This document shows, piece after piece, positions 34,314-42,307 of a DNA stretch of 42,307 nt (the stretch's first letter is position 1; every line of letters starts with the position of its first letter). The notes below the pieces were generated by a model, which did not search any database, was not told the DNA's origin, and saw only the letters and a program-made list of their open reading frames with translations. Source of the stretch: an uncultured Acidobacteriia bacterium (lineage in GTDB: Bacteria; Acidobacteriota; Terriglobia; Bryobacterales; Bryobacteraceae). Both the position numbers and the translations under genes were made by a program. The stretch lies in the NCBI GenBank assembly GCA_903923395.1, contig CAIXXM010000041.1:1-42307 (forward strand), written 5' to 3'.

Positions 34314-35067
34314 GATTCTTTTCGTTATCCTTCTCTCCGGATTACGGACGGCCCGCGAATATGAGCGGGCCGTTATTTTTCGTTTAGGCCGTTATGTGGG
34401 GCTGCGCGGGCCGGGGCTCTACTGGCTGATGCCGCTGGGGCTGGAGAGGCAGTCACGTGTGGACATGCGGGTGATTACCAGTCCGATTGAGCAGCAGGAG
34501 ACGGTCACGCGGGATAGCGTCACGGTGAAGGTCAATGCGGTGCTCTGGTTCAAGGTGGCGAATCCGGAGAAGGCGGTGCTGACGGTCCAGAACTACACGC
34601 GCGCGGTGGAGCAGGTGGCGTTGACGAGCTTGCGGAATGTGATTGGGCAGCATGATCTGGATGAAGTGCTGAAGAGCCGGGACAAGATCAATGAAATGCT
34701 GCAGAACAACGTCCGGGGGAATGTGGCGGAGTGGGGCGTTGAGATTGAACTGCTGGAGATGAAGGATGTGGAGATTCCCCAGCAGATGCAGCGTGTGATG
34801 GCGATGGAAGCCGAGGCGATGCGCGAGAAGCGGGCGCGGATCATCAAGGCGGAGGCGGAACTGGATGCGTCACAGAAGCTGGCGGATGCGGCAAGGTTGA
34901 TGATCGGCAATCCGGCAGCGCTGGAGTTGCGGCGGATGCAGATGGTGTCAGAAGTTGGGGCGGAGAACAACAGCACGACGGTGATGATGATCCCGGCTGA
35001 GTTTGTGCATCTGGCGAATAATCTATCCACGTTCCTGGAAGGTAAGAACGAGGACCGGAAGGCATAA
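34300..35067 (+). CDS. Slipin (stomatin-like SPFH/band 7 protein)
   Basis: 255 residues with one N-terminal membrane hairpin or helix (1-15) and an SPFH domain: E-Y-E-R-A-V-I-F-R-L-G-R-Y, G-P-G-L-Y-W-L-M-P, then T-V-K-V-N-A-V-L-W-F. A helical region rich in Glu/Ala/Arg follows (about 165-205). The usual partner, an NfeD-like protein, is not adjacent; a sulfatase gene follows 36 bases after. Slipins scaffold membrane microdomains and regulate proteases. The start lies in a 13-bp hairpin. Confidence 0.93.
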   Translation: MPLLLILFVILLSGLRTAREYERAVIFRLGRYVGLRGPGLYWLMPLGLERQSRVDMRVITSPIEQQETVTRDSVTVKVNAVLWFKVANPEKAVLTVQNYTRAVEQVALTSLRNVIGQHDLDEVLKSRDKINEMLQNNVRGNVAEWGVEIELLEMKDVEIPQQMQRVMAMEAEAMREKRARIIKAEAELDASQKLADAARLMIGNPAALELRRMQMVSEVGAENNSTTVMMIPAEFVHLANNLSTFLEGKNEDRKA

Positions 35068-35103
35068 ACTGTGGATGCCGCGAATACCGCCTGAGCGCTT
35101 ATC

Positions 35104-36504
35104 ATGAACCGACGCCAATTTCTTGCCACTTCTTCTCTTGCCATGGCCGCGCAGGCGGCTCCACGGCCGAATATTCTTTTCCTGATTGCGGATGACCTGA
35201 CGTGGAACGGCATCCGGGCGATGGGGAACCGGGAGGTGCAGACGCCGCATCTGGACCGGTTGATGGCAAGGGGTTGCACGTTTACGCATTGCTTTCATCA
35301 GGGGTCATGGACGGGGGCGGTTTGCGTGGCCAGCCGGTCCATGCTGAACAGCGGTTTGACGGCGTTCCGGGCGCAGAAGCAGTTCGAAAATGTGCCGCTG
35401 TGGGGGCAGACTTTCGGCGAGGCGGGTTATCAGACGCGCATTGTGGGGAAGTGGCATCTGAGTGATGCCGCCATGGTGCGGAGTTTCCAGAAGAGGGAAC
35501 ATGCCTTCAATGGCGGGATGTTTGAATCGGGTCCGGCGGCTTATAACCGTCCGGCAGAGGGGAACACCTGGACGGCGTGGGACACTTCGCTGGGCGGCCA
35601 GTGGCAGAACACGCAGAAGTGGCAGGATGGTCCGGCGGCGGTGAAGCATTCGGCGCGGATCTGGGCGGAGAATGCGGCGGCGGCGATTCAGGCGCATACC
35701 GGGCAGGCGGACCCGTTCCTGCTGTATGTGGCGTTTACCTCGCCGCATGATCCGAGACAGGCTCCGAAGGAGTTTACGGACCAGTATCCGCCGGCGAAGA
35801 TTGTGGTGCCGCCGAATTATCTGCCGAGGCATCCGTTTGATCAGGGCGACGGGGAGGTGCGGGATGAGAAGCTGGCACCGTTTCCCCGGACGCGGGAGGC
35901 CGTGCAGGTCCACCGTGCGGAGTATTATGCGCACATCACCTATCTGGATCATGAGCTGGGGAATATCTTCGAGGCTTTGGAGAAGAGCGGGCAGGCGGAG
36001 AATACGCTGATTATCTTCACGGCGGATCATGGTCTGGCGGTGGGGCAGCACGGGCTGATCGGGAAGCAGAACCTTTACGAGCACAGCACGCGGATTCCGT
36101 TGATTTTTGCGGGGCCGGGGATACCGAAGGGAAAGCGTGTGGATGAGCTGGTGTATCAGCACAGCGTTTTCGCGACGGCATGCGAGTTGGCAGCGGTGGG
36201 GCGTCCGGCGCACGTGGAGTTCCCGAGTCTGGCAGGTTTGATCCGCGGGCAGGGGAAGCCGGTGCATGACAGTGTGTTCTGCTGGTACCGCCATTTCCAG
36301 CGGTCCGTGCGGACGAAGGAGCACCGGTTGATTGTGTATCCGGAGGCGAAGCGGGTGCAGTTGTTTGATTTGGGGAAGGACCCGTGGGAGACGAAGGATC
36401 TTTCGGAAAGTGCGGCGCACAAGGGTCTGCGCGGGGAGTTAGTGGCGAAGTTGCGGGCGCATCAGGAGGCGCTGGGGGATCCGCTAGCGGGGATCACCGC
36501 ATAG
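35104..36504 (+). CDS. Secreted sulfatase (type I, C-x-A-x-R)
   Basis: 466 residues with a Tat-like N-terminus (M-N-R-R-Q-F-L-A-T-S-S). Metal ligands lie in F-L-I-A-D-D-L-T, and the formylglycine site reads C74-V-A-S-R, which satisfies C-x-A/P-x-R. V-G-K-W-H-L and the C-terminal A-D-H-G metal site with G-Q-H-G are intact. It would hydrolyse sulfate esters of polysaccharides or choline-sulfate-like compounds in the periplasm; the matching family (N-sulfoglucosamine/choline sulfatase-like) is inferred. No sulfatase-maturation enzyme gene is seen in the window. Confidence 0.92.
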   Translation: MNRRQFLATSSLAMAAQAAPRPNILFLIADDLTWNGIRAMGNREVQTPHLDRLMARGCTFTHCFHQGSWTGAVCVASRSMLNSGLTAFRAQKQFENVPLWGQTFGEAGYQTRIVGKWHLSDAAMVRSFQKREHAFNGGMFESGPAAYNRPAEGNTWTAWDTSLGGQWQNTQKWQDGPAAVKHSARIWAENAAAAIQAHTGQADPFLLYVAFTSPHDPRQAPKEFTDQYPPAKIVVPPNYLPRHPFDQGDGEVRDEKLAPFPRTREAVQVHRAEYYAHITYLDHELGNIFEALEKSGQAENTLIIFTADHGLAVGQHGLIGKQNLYEHSTRIPLIFAGPGIPKGKRVDELVYQHSVFATACELAAVGRPAHVEFPSLAGLIRGQGKPVHDSVFCWYRHFQRSVRTKEHRLIVYPEAKRVQLFDLGKDPWETKDLSESAAHKGLRGELVAKLRAHQEALGDPLAGITA

Positions 36505-36531
36505 TTGGCCAAGCCCTGTCACTGGTTCGGA

Positions 36532-37128
36532 TTAGTCGTGGGTCTTCGATCCCAGCTTATCCAGTACATCAGGAACAAAGCGTTCGGAGAAGCCAGCAAC
36601 AAATCCCCAAATGATCGCTTTGGCGTAATCCTGTGCGGATTCGGGACTCCAGTTGTTCACGAAATTCAGAAAGTCGTCGCAATTGACGGTTGTGCAACGG
36701 AACTTAGGAAACAAGCTTCCTTCGATCAAGCCTCCCGCCAGGGCAACATAGACCACGGCTGCACCGATTGCGCCAACAAGGCCAGGTACGAAGGAGTACA
36801 CGACGACGTAGATGTTACCTCCGCGAAAAAGATGCCCGTAATCTGAAACTGGAAATACGTTCTTGAAGCCGTAGAGTCGGCGGAGGCTGCTGACAAACCC
36901 TCCCAACGCGCCAGCGGCGATTACCACGAGAAAGATTGTTGCTATCTCCTTGTTCGCGCGCAGTGACCAGAGGACGGATCCGAGCAAGGAGCCACAAATA
37001 AGAAAGCTGTCAACAAAAAGCCAAAGTACCAGTCGGCGGTGCGCGTCAACATCCTCCAGCGAAGGTGCGGGCGGCCGGGCCGGATGTTTACTCTTATCGC
37101 CAGTGTGTTTCTCAGTGTCAGAGTTCAT
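36532..37128 (-). CDS. Four-helix membrane protein of unknown function
   Basis: 198 residues from the ATG at 37128. A hydrophilic N-terminus (1-28) is followed by helices at about 30-50, 55-75, 105-130 and 165-185, with R-R-L-Y-G-F in the first loop and a C-terminal G-F-S-E-R-F-V-P-D-V-L block. Two Cys (C-T-T-V-N-C) lie in a loop. I do not recognise the domain, but the last block looks conserved in type. The base composition is clearly less GC-rich than the flanking sulfatase and comM genes, and it is encoded on the opposite strand, so it may be a recent insert. Confidence 0.7.
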   Translation of the reverse strand: MNSDTEKHTGDKSKHPARPPAPSLEDVDAHRRLVLWLFVDSFLICGSLLGSVLWSLRANKEIATIFLVVIAAGALGGFVSSLRRLYGFKNVFPVSDYGHLFRGGNIYVVVYSFVPGLVGAIGAAVVYVALAGGLIEGSLFPKFRCTTVNCDDFLNFVNNWSPESAQDYAKAIIWGFVAGFSERFVPDVLDKLGSKTHD

Positions 37129-37214
37129 GGTTAAGTTCGACCAGAGTTTAGCTGGAGGGGATTCAAGTGTCAAACCCAGGAGTTCAGGGACAAATTCCTC
37201 AGAGAATTTTCTGC

Positions 37215-37246
37215 AGAATCTCCACTAGTCAACTGAGGGAGATTCT
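37215..37246 (+). promoter_or_regulatory. 9-bp hairpin covering the comM ribosome-binding site
   Basis: AGAATCTCC (37215-37223) pairs exactly with GGAGATTCT (37238-37246) across a 14-base loop. The right arm contains the GGGAG of the Shine-Dalgarno that precedes the TTG at 37250. CCTCAG (37197-37202) can instead pair with CTGAGG (37233-37238), so two alternative hairpins use the same site. Confidence 0.45.
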
Positions 37247-37249
37247 TCT

Positions 37250-38767
37250 TTGGCGCTTTTCAAGACCCGGAGTGCGGCTGTTTACGGTATCGATGCGTGT
37301 CCGATTGACGTGGAGGTAGATCTCTACAAGAGCGGATTGAACCGGGATTTCATGCTGGTGGGGATGCCGGATGCAGCGGTGCGGGAGAGCAGGGAGCGGA
37401 TCAAGTCGGCGCTGATGAATTCGGGGTTTGGGTATCCGAATCAGTCGGTGACCGTGAATTTGGCTCCGGCGCAGGTTCGGAAAGAGGGTTCGGGGTTTGA
37501 TCTGCCCATGGCGCTCGCGATTCTTGGGGCGATGGGGATGTGCAAGGGTCTGGATCAGCATCTGCTGGTGGGGGAGCTTTCACTGGATGGGGCGATCCGG
37601 CCGGTGCGGGGGGCGCTGTCGGTGGCGGTTTGTGCCAGGGAGCAGAAGATTGCGAATCTGATTTTGCCGGCGGAGAATGCGTCCGAGGCGGCGGTGGTGG
37701 AAGGCGTGAAGGTCTTCGGCATGCGGCATCTGGCGGAAGTGGTTGCGCTGCTGGCGACGCCGGAGAAATTTGCGCCAAGGGTGGCTGAGGAGAATGCGGA
37801 GCCGCTTGATGAGTCGCTGCCGGATTTTCAGGATGTGCGTGGTCAGACGACGGCGAAGCGGGCGCTGCAGGTGGCGGCGGCGGGCGGGCATAACGTCCTG
37901 ATGGTGGGGCCGCCGGGTTCCGGCAAGACGATGCTGGCGAAACGGTTCGCCGGGATTTTGCCGCCGCTCACTTTTGAAGAGGCGATTGAGACGACGAAGA
38001 TTCACAGCATTGCCGGGGCGCTGCCGCCGGGCGGGAGTTTGCTGCGGTGGAGGCCGTTCCGGATGCCGCACCATACGATCTCAGATGCGGGTTTGATCGG
38101 CGGCGGGAGTGGTTCGCCGCGACCCGGGGAAGTCAGCCTGGCGCACCACGGGGTGTTGTTTCTGGATGAGTTTCCAGAGTTTCCGCGGAATGTGCTCGAG
38201 ATGCTGCGGCAGCCTTTGGAGGATTTGAACGTCACGATTGCGCGTTCGAATATGACGACGAAGTTCCCGGCGAATTTCATGCTGGTGGCGGCGATGAATC
38301 CATGTCCGTGCGGGTTCTATGGCGATCAGACGAGGGAGTGCCGGTGTACGCCCGCGATTATCCAGAGGTATTTGGGGAAGATTTCGGGTCCGCTGCTGGA
38401 CCGGATCGATATCCAGATTGAGGTTCCGGCGGTGCCTTACAAGGAACTGCGGAGCAATGAGGTGATGGAGTCTTCGGCGGACATGAGGGCACGGGTCAAC
38501 GCGGCGCGGCAGATCCAGTTGGGGCGGGGATACACGAATGCCCGGATGCCTGTGTCTCAGATTCGAAAGGAATGTGCGCTGGATGCTTCCGGGGAGAGGA
38601 CGCTGGAAATGGCGATGCGGCGGATGAGTCTGTCCGCACGGGCCCACGACCGGATCTTGAAGGTGGCCCGCACGATTGCGGATCTGGACCACTCCGGCAC
38701 TGTCGCCGCGAAGCATATTGCGGAGGCGATACAGTACCGGAGTTTGGACCGGAATTACTGGAGTTAG
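37250..38767 (+). CDS. comM: YifB/ComM-like Mg-chelatase-type AAA+ ATPase
   Basis: 505 residues from a TTG, with GAGGGAG eight bases upstream. The N-terminal ChlI-like lobe (1-190) begins [11 protein letters not shown]. Walker A (G-P-P-G-S-G-K-T) is at about 220-227, then [12 protein letters not shown]. The C-terminal part has the Cys cluster N-P-C-P-C-G and C-R-C-T-P. ComM is a hexameric helicase that extends heteroduplex during natural transformation. No other competence genes are near, so the role here is by family. The stop overlaps the convergent gene by 4 bases. Confidence 0.93.
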   Translation: MALFKTRSAAVYGIDACPIDVEVDLYKSGLNRDFMLVGMPDAAVRESRERIKSALMNSGFGYPNQSVTVNLAPAQVRKEGSGFDLPMALAILGAMGMCKGLDQHLLVGELSLDGAIRPVRGALSVAVCAREQKIANLILPAENASEAAVVEGVKVFGMRHLAEVVALLATPEKFAPRVAEENAEPLDESLPDFQDVRGQTTAKRALQVAAAGGHNVLMVGPPGSGKTMLAKRFAGILPPLTFEEAIETTKIHSIAGALPPGGSLLRWRPFRMPHHTISDAGLIGGGSGSPRPGEVSLAHHGVLFLDEFPEFPRNVLEMLRQPLEDLNVTIARSNMTTKFPANFMLVAAMNPCPCGFYGDQTRECRCTPAIIQRYLGKISGPLLDRIDIQIEVPAVPYKELRSNEVMESSADMRARVNAARQIQLGRGYTNARMPVSQIRKECALDASGERTLEMAMRRMSLSARAHDRILKVARTIADLDHSGTVAAKHIAEAIQYRSLDRNYWS

Positions 38768-39972
38768 TTGGTGCCGCCGGTGGGGCAGACTTTTGAGGGG
38801 CCGGAGAATTTTCCGTTGGAGGAGAACTTGTCGCCCGTGCCGACCGACGCCACACCCAGCTTGTTGAAGTACCAGCTGAAGAAGCCCAGTTCCTGCATGT
38901 GATACGCCTTGCCGTTCAGAGTGATGGCGGGCATGAGCGTGCCGCTGAGGGGGTCACCGACTTCCCAGTTGGTCTGGCAACCGCTGACCTGGCCGATGTT
39001 GCCCCAGGCAGGAGTGGCGTTGGTGCCGAGGGGATCATCCATCCATTCGCCGATTTCGTGGCTGGAAATGGAGGCGTCAGCGGTGCCGGCACCGAAGTCA
39101 CCGGTGGTGTCCCAGTCCATGATGCCGTAGGTTTGGACGGGATTGCCGGTGGCGCTGTGGAAGCCGAGCACGCAGCAGTTCGTGAGGGAAGCCGTGGAGG
39201 CCTGATTCTGGACCACGTTGCTGACCAGGAAGATGACGAACTTGGTGGGGGAGACGACGCCGGACTTTGTCAGGTTCGTGATGAGGGTGTTCAACTGGCT
39301 GGACATCCAGCTATAAGTCACGATGCCGAGTTGGGAGCAGCCGGTGGAGTACGTGGTGCCGTTCGTGCCGGTGGCGGTGAGGCTTTGGACGGGTGCGGTG
39401 GTGACGGGGCTGAGGGTGTTGTGATAGCCGGCGGAACCGTTGATGGTGGTCCAGAATTCGGCGCGGCGGAAGCCGTCAATGAACTGGGTGGTGCCCACGT
39501 TTACGCCGTTGAAGGTGAGCGGGGAGACCTGCACGAGCGGCGAGTTGTTGAAGCGGTTCACGACGGAGATGCCGCCGTCACAGGTGTTGGGCGCGGTGGG
39601 GTCGAAAACGGCTGTTCCGATGGTGATCTTGAGGGGTACGATCACGGCGGGGATGGTGGAGGAGGCCGGTGCGCTGAAGGGGCTGGTGCCGACGATGACG
39701 CCGGTGTAGGATTTGCCGTCTTTGGTGGAGGTAAAGGTGTAGCTCGACATGGGGACGGAGCCGGTGGGGGCGACGGCGAGGGTTTTGAGTCCGTTGACGG
39801 TTCCTCCCGCGGCGGTGGAGTTCAGGGTTCCATTCCAGGGCTCGGTGTGGAAGAAGCCGGGCAGCACCGGCTTGCGGTCGTCGTCATCATCGTTTTTCTG
39901 TGCGGCAAGGTTGGCGCAGCCGAGCAGCGTGAGGCCGAGCAGGCCTGCGGCAAACTTTTTCATAACGGTCAT
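38764..39972 (-). CDS. Secreted protein with possible HExxE-type metal motif
   Basis: 402 residues. The N-terminus ([22 protein letters not shown]) is a signal peptide, with a lipobox-like L-L-G-C. An acidic run of five Asp follows. The middle is Thr/Ser/Asn-rich beta sequence. Near residue 305 is [12 protein letters not shown], recalling families with H-E-I-x-E-x-x-x-D-P that I take to be metal-dependent hydrolases. A C-terminal Cys pair may form a disulfide. I do not recognise the whole. A GGAGG lies 12 bases before the first ATG. Confidence 0.75.
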   Translation of the reverse strand: MTVMKKFAAGLLGLTLLGCANLAAQKNDDDDDRKPVLPGFFHTEPWNGTLNSTAAGGTVNGLKTLAVAPTGSVPMSSYTFTSTKDGKSYTGVIVGTSPFSAPASSTIPAVIVPLKITIGTAVFDPTAPNTCDGGISVVNRFNNSPLVQVSPLTFNGVNVGTTQFIDGFRRAEFWTTINGSAGYHNTLSPVTTAPVQSLTATGTNGTTYSTGCSQLGIVTYSWMSSQLNTLITNLTKSGVVSPTKFVIFLVSNVVQNQASTASLTNCCVLGFHSATGNPVQTYGIMDWDTTGDFGAGTADASISSHEIGEWMDDPLGTNATPAWGNIGQVSGCQTNWEVGDPLSGTLMPAITLNGKAYHMQELGFFSWYFNKLGVASVGTGDKFSSNGKFSGPSKVCPTGGTN

Positions 39973-40469
39973 GGTTCGAAAATCCCTCCTGTTATGCCGG
40001 TGTGGATTCCCGGCTCATGGATTGGAGTGTACTATGAGTACTCCCCTGGCTTCAACAGAATTGTGCGGGTTTGTACGTTCGCAAAAACCCGGGAAATTGC
40101 CTGTTGACACGGGACTGTAACAGGAGCACACTCTGGGTAGGAAGCAACAAGTGATCGAGAGTCGCTCTCAACGGAGGGCAGTAAATCTTAAGATCCGGAG
40201 GTGCCGACCATAGAACCACCTGAAAATTTTCAGGGCGGGCACTATCAGGAATACGCGGTAGTAATTGCGGAATTTGAACTGCTTGAGATCAGGGCGTAAG
40301 AATTTTCGACGCCAGGCGCTATGAAGCCGCCAAACGACAGCAGCCGCGAGTTCCGGGCGTATTTTTGAGAGTCACCCGCCCTTTTCATTTGCCCGGAGTT
40401 GCGCCGGGCGGAGGGGTTGCGCTGAAGGCGGTTGCGAAAAATGGTACGCTGGAAGGGTTGTAGTTCTTT
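39973..40469. other. Intergenic region upstream of tRNA-Glu
   Basis: No convincing gene is seen in about 497 bases. It holds a TTGACA at 40104-40109 with only a weak matching -10 (CACACT, 17 bases on), short stems GTACT/AGTAC (40029-40041) and GAGAG/CTCTC (40157-40169), and the 16-base palindrome listed separately. Confidence 0.5.
40219..40234. promoter_or_regulatory. 16-base perfect palindrome in non-coding DNA
   Basis: CCTGAAAATTTTCAGG is fully self-complementary and lies in non-coding sequence about 235 bases before the tRNA gene. It could be an operator for a dimeric regulator or a chance AT-rich palindrome. Confidence 0.4.
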
Positions 40470-40544
40470 GGCGCTATCGTCTAACGGTTAGGACAGAGCC
40501 CTCTCAAGGCTTAAATACGGGTTCGATTCCCGTTAGCGCTACCA
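40470..40544 (+). tRNA. tRNA-Glu (anticodon CTC)
   Basis: A full cloverleaf of 75 bases. Acceptor GGCGCTA pairs with TAGCGCT (a G-U at the end), D-arm GTCT/GGAC, anticodon stem GAGCC/GGCTT with loop CTCTCAA giving anticodon CTC (codon GAG), T-arm with GGTTCGATTCC, and an encoded CCA at 40542-40544. Confidence 0.97.
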
Positions 40545-40559
40545 AGTTTTCATAGAGTT

Positions 40560-40629
40560 ACGGGCCTCAAGTGACGACGAGTGACAACGCGGGTTGCGCC
40601 AGATGAGAATGGAGGCAATTGAGGCCCGT
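40560..40629. repeat. 11-bp inverted repeat downstream of the tRNA gene
   Basis: ACGGGCCTCAA (40560-40570) is the exact reverse complement of TTGAGGCCCGT (40619-40629), across 48 bases, with TTTT completed at 40629-40632. It may be a long-loop terminator for the tRNA or the scar or end of an inserted element. Confidence 0.5.
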
Positions 40630-40709
40630 TTTCGGGTGCGCAAAAAAACCTGCTCCCCTTGCTCGTCAACGCTTTCAGATTCACTGTTCGCAGCACGGCC
40701 CGGCCACTT

Positions 40710-40958
40710 CTAAGCCACCCGGCGCAATCGAGGGTACGCCCGAACCGCAAATATCAGCGTGATCTTGACTAGGTCCAGCAAACGGTTGGCAACCCATTCG
40801 ATCAGCACCAACCCGTTAGTCACCAGATCAATCAACCGAACGAGCGTGCCGCCGATGAGCCTGCCCCCGTTCGCAAGGATCCGGCGAGCAGTACCAGCAT
40901 CCTCAACCCCTGATTTTTCCGGATAGCCAGCAAAAGCCGAAAACCAGAAACACGGCAA
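40710..40958 (-). CDS. Possible small hydrophobic protein (weak)
   Basis: An 82-residue reading from a TTG. Its C-terminal part has hydrophobic stretches (L-I-D-L-V-T-N-G-L-V-L-I-E-W-V and L-L-D-L-V-K-I-T-L-I-F-A-V) and a basic tail, as a small membrane peptide might. No ribosome-binding site or known family is visible. An overlapping 22-codon ATG reading (40975 to 40907) is also hydrophobic. Either could be a remnant. Confidence 0.2.
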   Translation of the reverse strand: MPCFWFSAFAGYPEKSGVEDAGTARRILANGGRLIGGTLVRLIDLVTNGLVLIEWVANRLLDLVKITLIFAVRAYPRLRRVA

Positions 40959-41094
40959 GAGCCCAAGTCATTGCAATCTGAGTGTAATTTCCGGGGCCTG
41001 CGGGAGAGCGAGCCCATGCTGAGTCGGTCACCGGCAGAAGGGCCGAGACTGTCAACCGGCGCGAAGAGCCTCAATAAAGTTGTAGTATTGTGTT

Positions 41095-41706
41095 ATGGCA
41101 CAGTCTCACCGCGAAGCTTCCCGGCAGCTCTTCGATGTCGCCGAACAGCAACAAGGGTTCTTCACAACCAAACAAGCCAAGGCCGCCGGATTCGCCGAAA
41201 ATACGCACCCCTATCATGTACAGGCGGGGAACTGGATCCGGGAGCACCGAGGAATTTACCGACTCGCGCTATTTCCCGCAACTGATCGGCCCGATCTTGC
41301 CCTCTGGTCGCTGTGGTCAAGAAACCGGGACGAAGAGATCGAAGGCGTGTATAGCCACGACACGGCGATCAGCCTTTACGATCTGTCGGATCTGAATCCC
41401 TCGAAGCTTCACATGACCGTTCCGACGGATTTCCGGCGCAATAGCGAGATCCCGAGTGTCCTCGTGCTTCACTACGCAGACCTGCCCGAAAACGACACAC
41501 AAACCGCGCAGGGCTTCAGATTCACCCGACCACTGCGGACGATCCTTGATCTGATCGACGCCGGCACAGTTGAGCGGAACTTTATCCGCCAGGCACTCAG
41601 GCAGGCCGTCACCCGAGGGCTCATCACTCGCCAGCAGATTCGGACCAGGCCCATGAGCGGGCCTGCGCGCAAAATCGTAGACGAAGCTTTGCGGCAGGCT
41701 GCGTAA
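41095..41706 (+). CDS. AbiEi-type antitoxin (type IV toxin-antitoxin)
   Basis: 203 residues. A winged-helix N-terminus (G-F-F-T-T-K-Q-A-K-A-A-G-F and G-N-W-I-R-E-H-R-G-I-Y-R-L) precedes a C-terminal domain with S-H-D-T-A-I-S-L-Y-D-L-S and R-F-T-R-P-L-R-T-I-L-D-L-I-D-A-G. This is the AbiEi layout: the N-terminal domain represses its own promoter and the C-terminal domain counters the toxin. The stop and next start overlap as TAATG. No Shine-Dalgarno is clear; the region before it is AT-rich (TAGTATTGTGTT). Confidence 0.9.
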   Translation: MAQSHREASRQLFDVAEQQQGFFTTKQAKAAGFAENTHPYHVQAGNWIREHRGIYRLALFPATDRPDLALWSLWSRNRDEEIEGVYSHDTAISLYDLSDLNPSKLHMTVPTDFRRNSEIPSVLVLHYADLPENDTQTAQGFRFTRPLRTILDLIDAGTVERNFIRQALRQAVTRGLITRQQIRTRPMSGPARKIVDEALRQAA

Positions 41707-42307
41707 TGCCGTCACCCAGAACATACGCGACGGCAGGAGCATTCCGGAAGGCTCTTGAAGAACGCCTGAAGACGGCTTCGTTGACTGATCAGATCGATCT
41801 CAACCGTCTTCGGCGGCAGGTGTCGTTTGATCGGCTTTTGGCAAGACTATTCCGGGAGGAGTCGGCACCCTGGGTTTTGAAGGGTGGCTACGCGCTGGAA
41901 CTGCGCTTCAAAGCCGCCCGGTCAACGGTGGACATCGACCTGACTCTGCAACGAGTGATGACAACAGGGTCCGAAGATGGTGAAACAAACCAGATAGTCC
42001 GCGAGATGCTGCAGCGAGTGGCTGACATTTCTCTCGGTGATTCTTTTGAATATCTGATCGGCCCGCCTGTAATGGATTTGACCGCCGCGCCATACGGCGG
42101 AGCCCGCTTTCCCGTCGAAGCTCGAATGGACGCACGGATTTTTGCCCGGTTCCACCTGGACGCAGGCATTGGCGACGTGGTCATGCAACCGCATGAAACA
42201 ATCGTCTGTCGGGACTGGTTGGGATTTGCGGGCATCGCGCCGTCGAGCGTCCGGATGATCGCTCGTGAGCAGCAGTTTGCCGAAAAGATCCATGCATACA
42301 CGCTCCC
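41706..42307 (+). CDS. AbiEii-type nucleotidyltransferase toxin, 3' end cut by the window
   Basis: About 200 codons are visible from the ATG at 41706. The nucleotidyltransferase core reads V-L-K-G-G-Y-A-L-E-L-R-F, then R-S-T-V-D-I-D-L, giving the G-G and D-x-D motifs of the AbiEii/MNT-like fold. F-A-E-K-I-H-A-Y near the window end is the next family block. AbiEii toxins transfer nucleotides to tRNA or related targets and cause abortive infection when phages attack. The rest of the gene is outside the window, so integrity is unknown. Confidence 0.88.
   Translation, partial: MPSPRTYATAGAFRKALEERLKTASLTDQIDLNRLRRQVSFDRLLARLFREESAPWVLKGGYALELRFKAARSTVDIDLTLQRVMTTGSEDGETNQIVREMLQRVADISLGDSFEYLIGPPVMDLTAAPYGGARFPVEARMDARIFARFHLDAGIGDVVMQPHETIVCRDWLGFAGIAPSSVRMIAREQQFAEKIHAYTL

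Larger units (their letters stand above)
40545..41094. other. Gene-poor stretch between tRNA-Glu and the AbiE pair
   Basis: About 550 bases with no confident gene. Besides the inverted repeat at 40560-40629 there is a weak hydrophobic reading on the minus strand. This is typical of a decayed or recombined zone beside a tRNA. Confidence 0.5.

Noticed and set aside
35305-36420. Long minus-strand open frame opposite the sulfatase
   Set aside because: Arg/Pro/Leu-rich shadow of a gene with intact catalytic motifs.
38899-40107. 402-codon plus-strand open frame opposite the secreted protein
   Set aside because: The minus-strand reading has a signal peptide and a motif; this one is Gly/Ala/Val-rich with no domain.

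Overview
The window looks like a chromosomal segment of an acidobacterium, most likely a Solibacter/Bryobacter-type member (Bryobacterales). The reasons are high GC content, a secreted protein ending in the Solibacter-enriched TIGR03437-type domain (32914-34260), an Oar-like TonB-dependent receptor with an N-terminal carboxypeptidase-regulatory fold, a CadC-like winged-helix/TPR regulator, and many secreted catabolic enzymes. Taxonomy is inferred from protein families; no rRNA is present.

Layout. 1-5583 is mostly minus strand: a partial Rpn-like nuclease, a glycosyltransferase, glyA, a decayed toxin-antitoxin-like patch (UPF0175 protein, an unknown protein and a broken zeta-toxin-like kinase), a DUF5009 membrane acyltransferase-like protein and a DinB protein. 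5609-7473 (plus) holds an S9-type hydrolase overlapped by a sugar isomerase/epimerase. 7490-10958 (minus) is a lipid-transport operon, mlaE-mlaF-mlaD, ending in an HpnK/ChbG-like deacetylase. 11002-17764 mixes a P1-family peptidase, a TonB protein, a SEC-C protein, a GH28 polygalacturonase, an FAD oxidoreductase and an SDR. 17821-23068 (plus) is a three-gene set, YncE-like propeller/phosphoesterase, PstS fused to an extra N-terminal domain, and an OprB-like porin, that reads as a phosphate-acquisition unit.

23570-28071 (minus) holds a winged-helix/TPR regulator, a diguanylate cyclase and an M24 peptidase. 28179-36504 (plus) carries an MFS transporter, the large TonB-dependent receptor, the TIGR03437 protein with one CxxCH motif, a slipin and a sulfatase. 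A lower-GC four-helix membrane protein gene (36532-37128) precedes a comM-like AAA ATPase and a secreted protein with a possible zinc motif. A tRNA-Glu(CTC) gene at 40470-40544 is followed by about 550 bases without a confident gene and then an AbiEi/AbiEii pair whose toxin gene runs off the window.

Three signals are not explained by the genes. First, the plus strand changes from C-rich to G-rich at about 19-22 kb regardless of gene direction, as expected at a replication origin or an inversion breakpoint, yet no dnaA, dnaN or DnaA boxes were seen. Second, a dispersed non-coding repeat carrying three or four ordered hairpins occurs at 12034-12249 (minus) and 23231-23532 (plus, with a second internally deleted unit in tandem). 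Third, three gene starts within 5 kb (32.9, 34.3 and 37.25 kb) sit inside or beside long perfect or near-perfect hairpins that could hide the start codon or ribosome-binding site.
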